Shown: in pieces, positions 62,195-64,000 of the stretch
Position numbering within the stretch: the stretch's first letter is position 1
How the letters are laid out: every line of letters begins with the position of its first letter
Source: Devosia oryziradicis
Lineage (GTDB): Bacteria > Pseudomonadota > Alphaproteobacteria > Rhizobiales > Devosiaceae
Reading direction: 5' to 3'
Assembly: GCF_016698645.1 (NCBI RefSeq)
Contig: NZ_CP068047.1
Location: forward strand, 2,453,001-2,517,000
DNA length: 64,000 bases
Made by a program: the position numbers and the translations under genes
The notes under the pieces: model-generated
What the model saw: only the letters and a program-made list of their open reading frames with translations
The model's database searches: none
Told to the model about the DNA's origin: nothing

Positions 62195-63337
62195 TCAAAG
62201 CGGCGGCAGGTCGCCAGCGGCCCATGCCGCGCGCGTCTCTGCCGCAAAATCACTGAAACGGCCGCCCTCGATCGCACCCCGGCAGCCCTGTACCAGTTCT
62301 TGATAATAGGCGAGGTTGATCTGGGAAAGGATCATCGCGCCCAAAATCTCTTCTGTCTTAACGAGGTGGTGGAGATAGGCCCGGCTCCAGCGGCGGCAAT
62401 TTGGGTTGGGCGATGCTTCGTCGATGGGACGGGAATCATCTCTATGCCGTGCATTCTTCAGGTTGATGACGCCGAAGCGGGTATAGACATGGCCATGCCG
62501 ACCGGCGCGGGTCGGATGCACGCAGTCGAACATATCGATGCCGCGGCCGATGGCGCCCAGGATATCGTCGGGCTTGCCGACGCCCATGAGGTAGCGCGGG
62601 CGATCGGTGGGGAGCTCGGGGGTGATCTCCTCGATCACCTTGAACATCACCTCCTGCGGCTCACCGACGGCGAGGCCACCCACGGCATAGCCGTCAAAGC
62701 CGATGGACTTGAGCCCCTGGGCTGATCGCGCCCGCAACTCGGCATTGTCGCCGCCCTGCACGATGCCGAACAGCGCGCGATTGCGCTGGTTGTTGAACGC
62801 AGTCTTGGAGCGATCGGCCCAGCGGAGCGACAGCTCCATGGCGCGCTCCATCTCCTTGTACTCGGCCGGCAGCTTCAGGCATTCGTCGAGCTGCATGATG
62901 ATGTCGCTGTCGAGCAGCGTCTGGATTTCGATCGAACGCTCGGGCGTGAGCTCATAGGACGAGCCATCGATATGGGAACGGAAGGTCACGCCCTTTTCGG
63001 TCAGCTTGCGCAGCTGGGCCAGCGACATGACCTGGAAGCCGCCGCTGTCGGTCAGGATCGGCCGCTGCCAATCCATGAAATCATGCAGGCCACCCTGGCT
63101 GGCAACGCGCTCGGCGCCGGGACGGAGCATCAGGTGGTAGGTATTGCCGAGGAGGATATCGGCACCGGTTTCGCGCACCTGCTCGGGATACATGGCCTTC
63201 ACCGTGCCGGCAGTGCCGACGGGCATGAAGGCCGGCGTCTGGATGTCGCCGCGTGGCGTATCGATGCGGCCGCGCCGCGCCATGCCATCAGTGGCCGAAA
63301 GAGTGAAGGTGACTTGCTTGGTCGATAGGTCGTTCAT
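62195..63337 (-). CDS. tgt: Queuine tRNA-ribosyltransferase with altered zinc site
   Basis: The 380-residue enzyme exchanges guanine-34 for the queuosine precursor in GUN tRNAs. It carries [13 protein letters not shown], the nucleophile-region [12 protein letters not shown] and [11 protein letters not shown]. At the C-terminus the usual CxCxxC...H zinc motif reads [16 protein letters not shown]: the first two cysteines are Ser and Asn, and only the third cysteine and the histidine remain. ATG 63337 is chosen from the family start. It is next to queA, as usual. Confidence 0.94.
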   Translation of the reverse strand: MNDLSTKQVTFTLSATDGMARRGRIDTPRGDIQTPAFMPVGTAGTVKAMYPEQVRETGADILLGNTYHLMLRPGAERVASQGGLHDFMDWQRPILTDSGGFQVMSLAQLRKLTEKGVTFRSHIDGSSYELTPERSIEIQTLLDSDIIMQLDECLKLPAEYKEMERAMELSLRWADRSKTAFNNQRNRALFGIVQGGDNAELRARSAQGLKSIGFDGYAVGGLAVGEPQEVMFKVIEEITPELPTDRPRYLMGVGKPDDILGAIGRGIDMFDCVHPTRAGRHGHVYTRFGVINLKNARHRDDSRPIDEASPNPNCRRWSRAYLHHLVKTEEILGAMILSQINLAYYQELVQGCRGAIEGGRFSDFAAETRAAWAAGDLPPL

Positions 63338-63469
63338 GCGGCGCGTTCTATCGGGTTGTGCGCTGACCCACAATGGACCCGATCACATGCCGTCGGTCCG
63401 ATTTTTGCCATGGTCTGCTGGCCGACTGCGTCCAGGCAATTCGATTTTCCAGTCCCGACAGGTATTTGC

Positions 63470-63916
63470 ATGCTTCGCATTTCGACCGCTGCCCTCGCCA
63501 TCAGCTTTGCCCTTGTCGCGCTCCCCGTATCGGCCCAGGACGTTAGCGGACTTGAGGGTCTCTATACCGGTCAAGGTGAAGGTGAATTGACGGTCGATAT
63601 CAGCCATATCGAGGGCGATCGTTACGACGTTTCGATCAACACGCTGGTGCCGATGGTCGATGATATGCCTGGCTGCGCCGGCGACATCGGCGGCGAGGTG
63701 ACGATCACGGAGCAAGCCGGACTGCTGCAGGCCGCCAACGAATTCTACGATCCCAATGGCGACACCCCTTCAGCCAAGGCCAAGTTCTGCGAAGTCGCCC
63801 TGACCTTCGATGGTGAGGGAAAGCTGGTGATCGAGGAGCGCGACGGCTGCATCAGCTATCACGGCGCCGCCTGCGGCTTCAGCGGCGAACTCATGCATGA
63901 CGCTGCTGGCCTCTAG
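63470..63916 (+). CDS. Exported hypothetical protein
   Basis: The 148-residue protein has a signal peptide (LRISTAALAISFALVALPVSA) and a small mixed domain beginning QDVSGLEGLYTGQGEGELTVDISHIEG. Four cysteines, in two CxGD/CxA-like contexts (MPGCAGDIGGE, KAKFCEVALT, RDGCISYHGAACGFSGEL), suggest disulfides. The family is unknown. It is convergent with queA; the stops touch. Confidence 0.68.
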   Translation: MLRISTAALAISFALVALPVSAQDVSGLEGLYTGQGEGELTVDISHIEGDRYDVSINTLVPMVDDMPGCAGDIGGEVTITEQAGLLQAANEFYDPNGDTPSAKAKFCEVALTFDGEGKLVIEERDGCISYHGAACGFSGELMHDAAGL

Positions 63917-64000
63917 CTAGAGTTCGTCGTCCTCAGGCTCGTCCTGGTGTGCGCGCAGCAGCAGTGACGAGTCCCCATATGAATAGAACCGATAGCCCTC
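63917..64000 (-). CDS. queA: 3' end of queA (partial)
   Basis: The last 27 codons of a gene that continues beyond the window. The residues EGYRFYSYGDSSLLL match the conserved C-terminal GYRF(Y/F)SYGD segment of S-adenosylmethionine:tRNA ribosyltransferase-isomerase. This enzyme acts after tgt in queuosine synthesis, and queA next to tgt is the usual arrangement. The partial window allows no more. Confidence 0.85.
   Translation of the reverse strand, partial: EGYRFYSYGDSSLLLRAHQDEPEDDEL

Noticed and set aside
1..64000. CRISPR array or insertion sequence
   Set aside because: I saw no regularly spaced direct repeats and no transposase-like protein on either strand, although small or degraded elements could escape reading by eye.

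Overview
The window is GC-rich chromosomal DNA from an alphaproteobacterium, most likely a Hyphomicrobiales/Devosia-type organism. The pointers are a B12-dependent class II ribonucleotide reductase, an invasion-associated-locus-B protein, a PmpA/PmpB pair, the divergent recG / sdhE-mfd arrangement, a glmU-glmS pair and a tgt next to the 3' end of queA. The genus is inference from protein style and gene order. No prophage, transposase or CRISPR array was seen, and the window carries two tRNA genes.

Region by region. 0-5 kb: an acyltransferase, a DUF4142 exported protein, and a TetR regulator divergent from a two-gene operon of an APH(3')-type phosphotransferase and an MFS transporter. 5-9.2 kb: nrdJ with a long structured leader and a strong terminator. 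9.3-12.2 kb: accessory DNA. It holds three tightly coupled AT-richer genes of unknown function, a truncated paralogue of the downstream oxidoreductase, a small ORF and a 16-bp inverted repeat. 12.2-27.9 kb: mixed small genes, including a methyltransferase, a P-loop kinase, a SRAP peptidase, two MFS transporters, an MTA/SAH-nucleosidase-like protein, envelope proteins, a SleB-type cell wall hydrolase, a FlhB-like/FliK-like pair, a glycosyltransferase, a FecR-domain protein and an ion channel with a C-terminal zinc ribbon. 27.9-33 kb: a symporter/histidine-kinase fusion with a small membrane protein and a response regulator, then a ScfR/RamB-type regulator. 33-40.7 kb: a complete branched-chain-amino-acid-type ABC importer facing a pxpBCA 5-oxoprolinase operon. 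40.8-48.5 kb: two small ORFs with good ribosome binding sites, aldehyde dehydrogenase, tRNA-Ser, quinone oxidoreductase, TerC, a PmpAB-flavoprotein operon and ialB. 48.6-64 kb: housekeeping genes (mfd, sdhE, recG, glmS, glmU, tRNA-Lys, map, pgi, tgt, queA).

The most striking anomaly is mfd. The full-length reading frame (1162 codons including stops) is broken by a single in-frame TAG at codon 596, exactly between the RNA-polymerase-interaction part and the translocase motor, with a possible restart 22 codons further on. The best candidate for an undescribed system is the AT-richer three-gene cassette at 9301-10980 (one soluble protein and two membrane proteins). Other points of interest are a tgt that lacks two of the four usual zinc ligands, competing stems ahead of the cell wall hydrolase, and a B12-box-like hairpin in the nrdJ leader.
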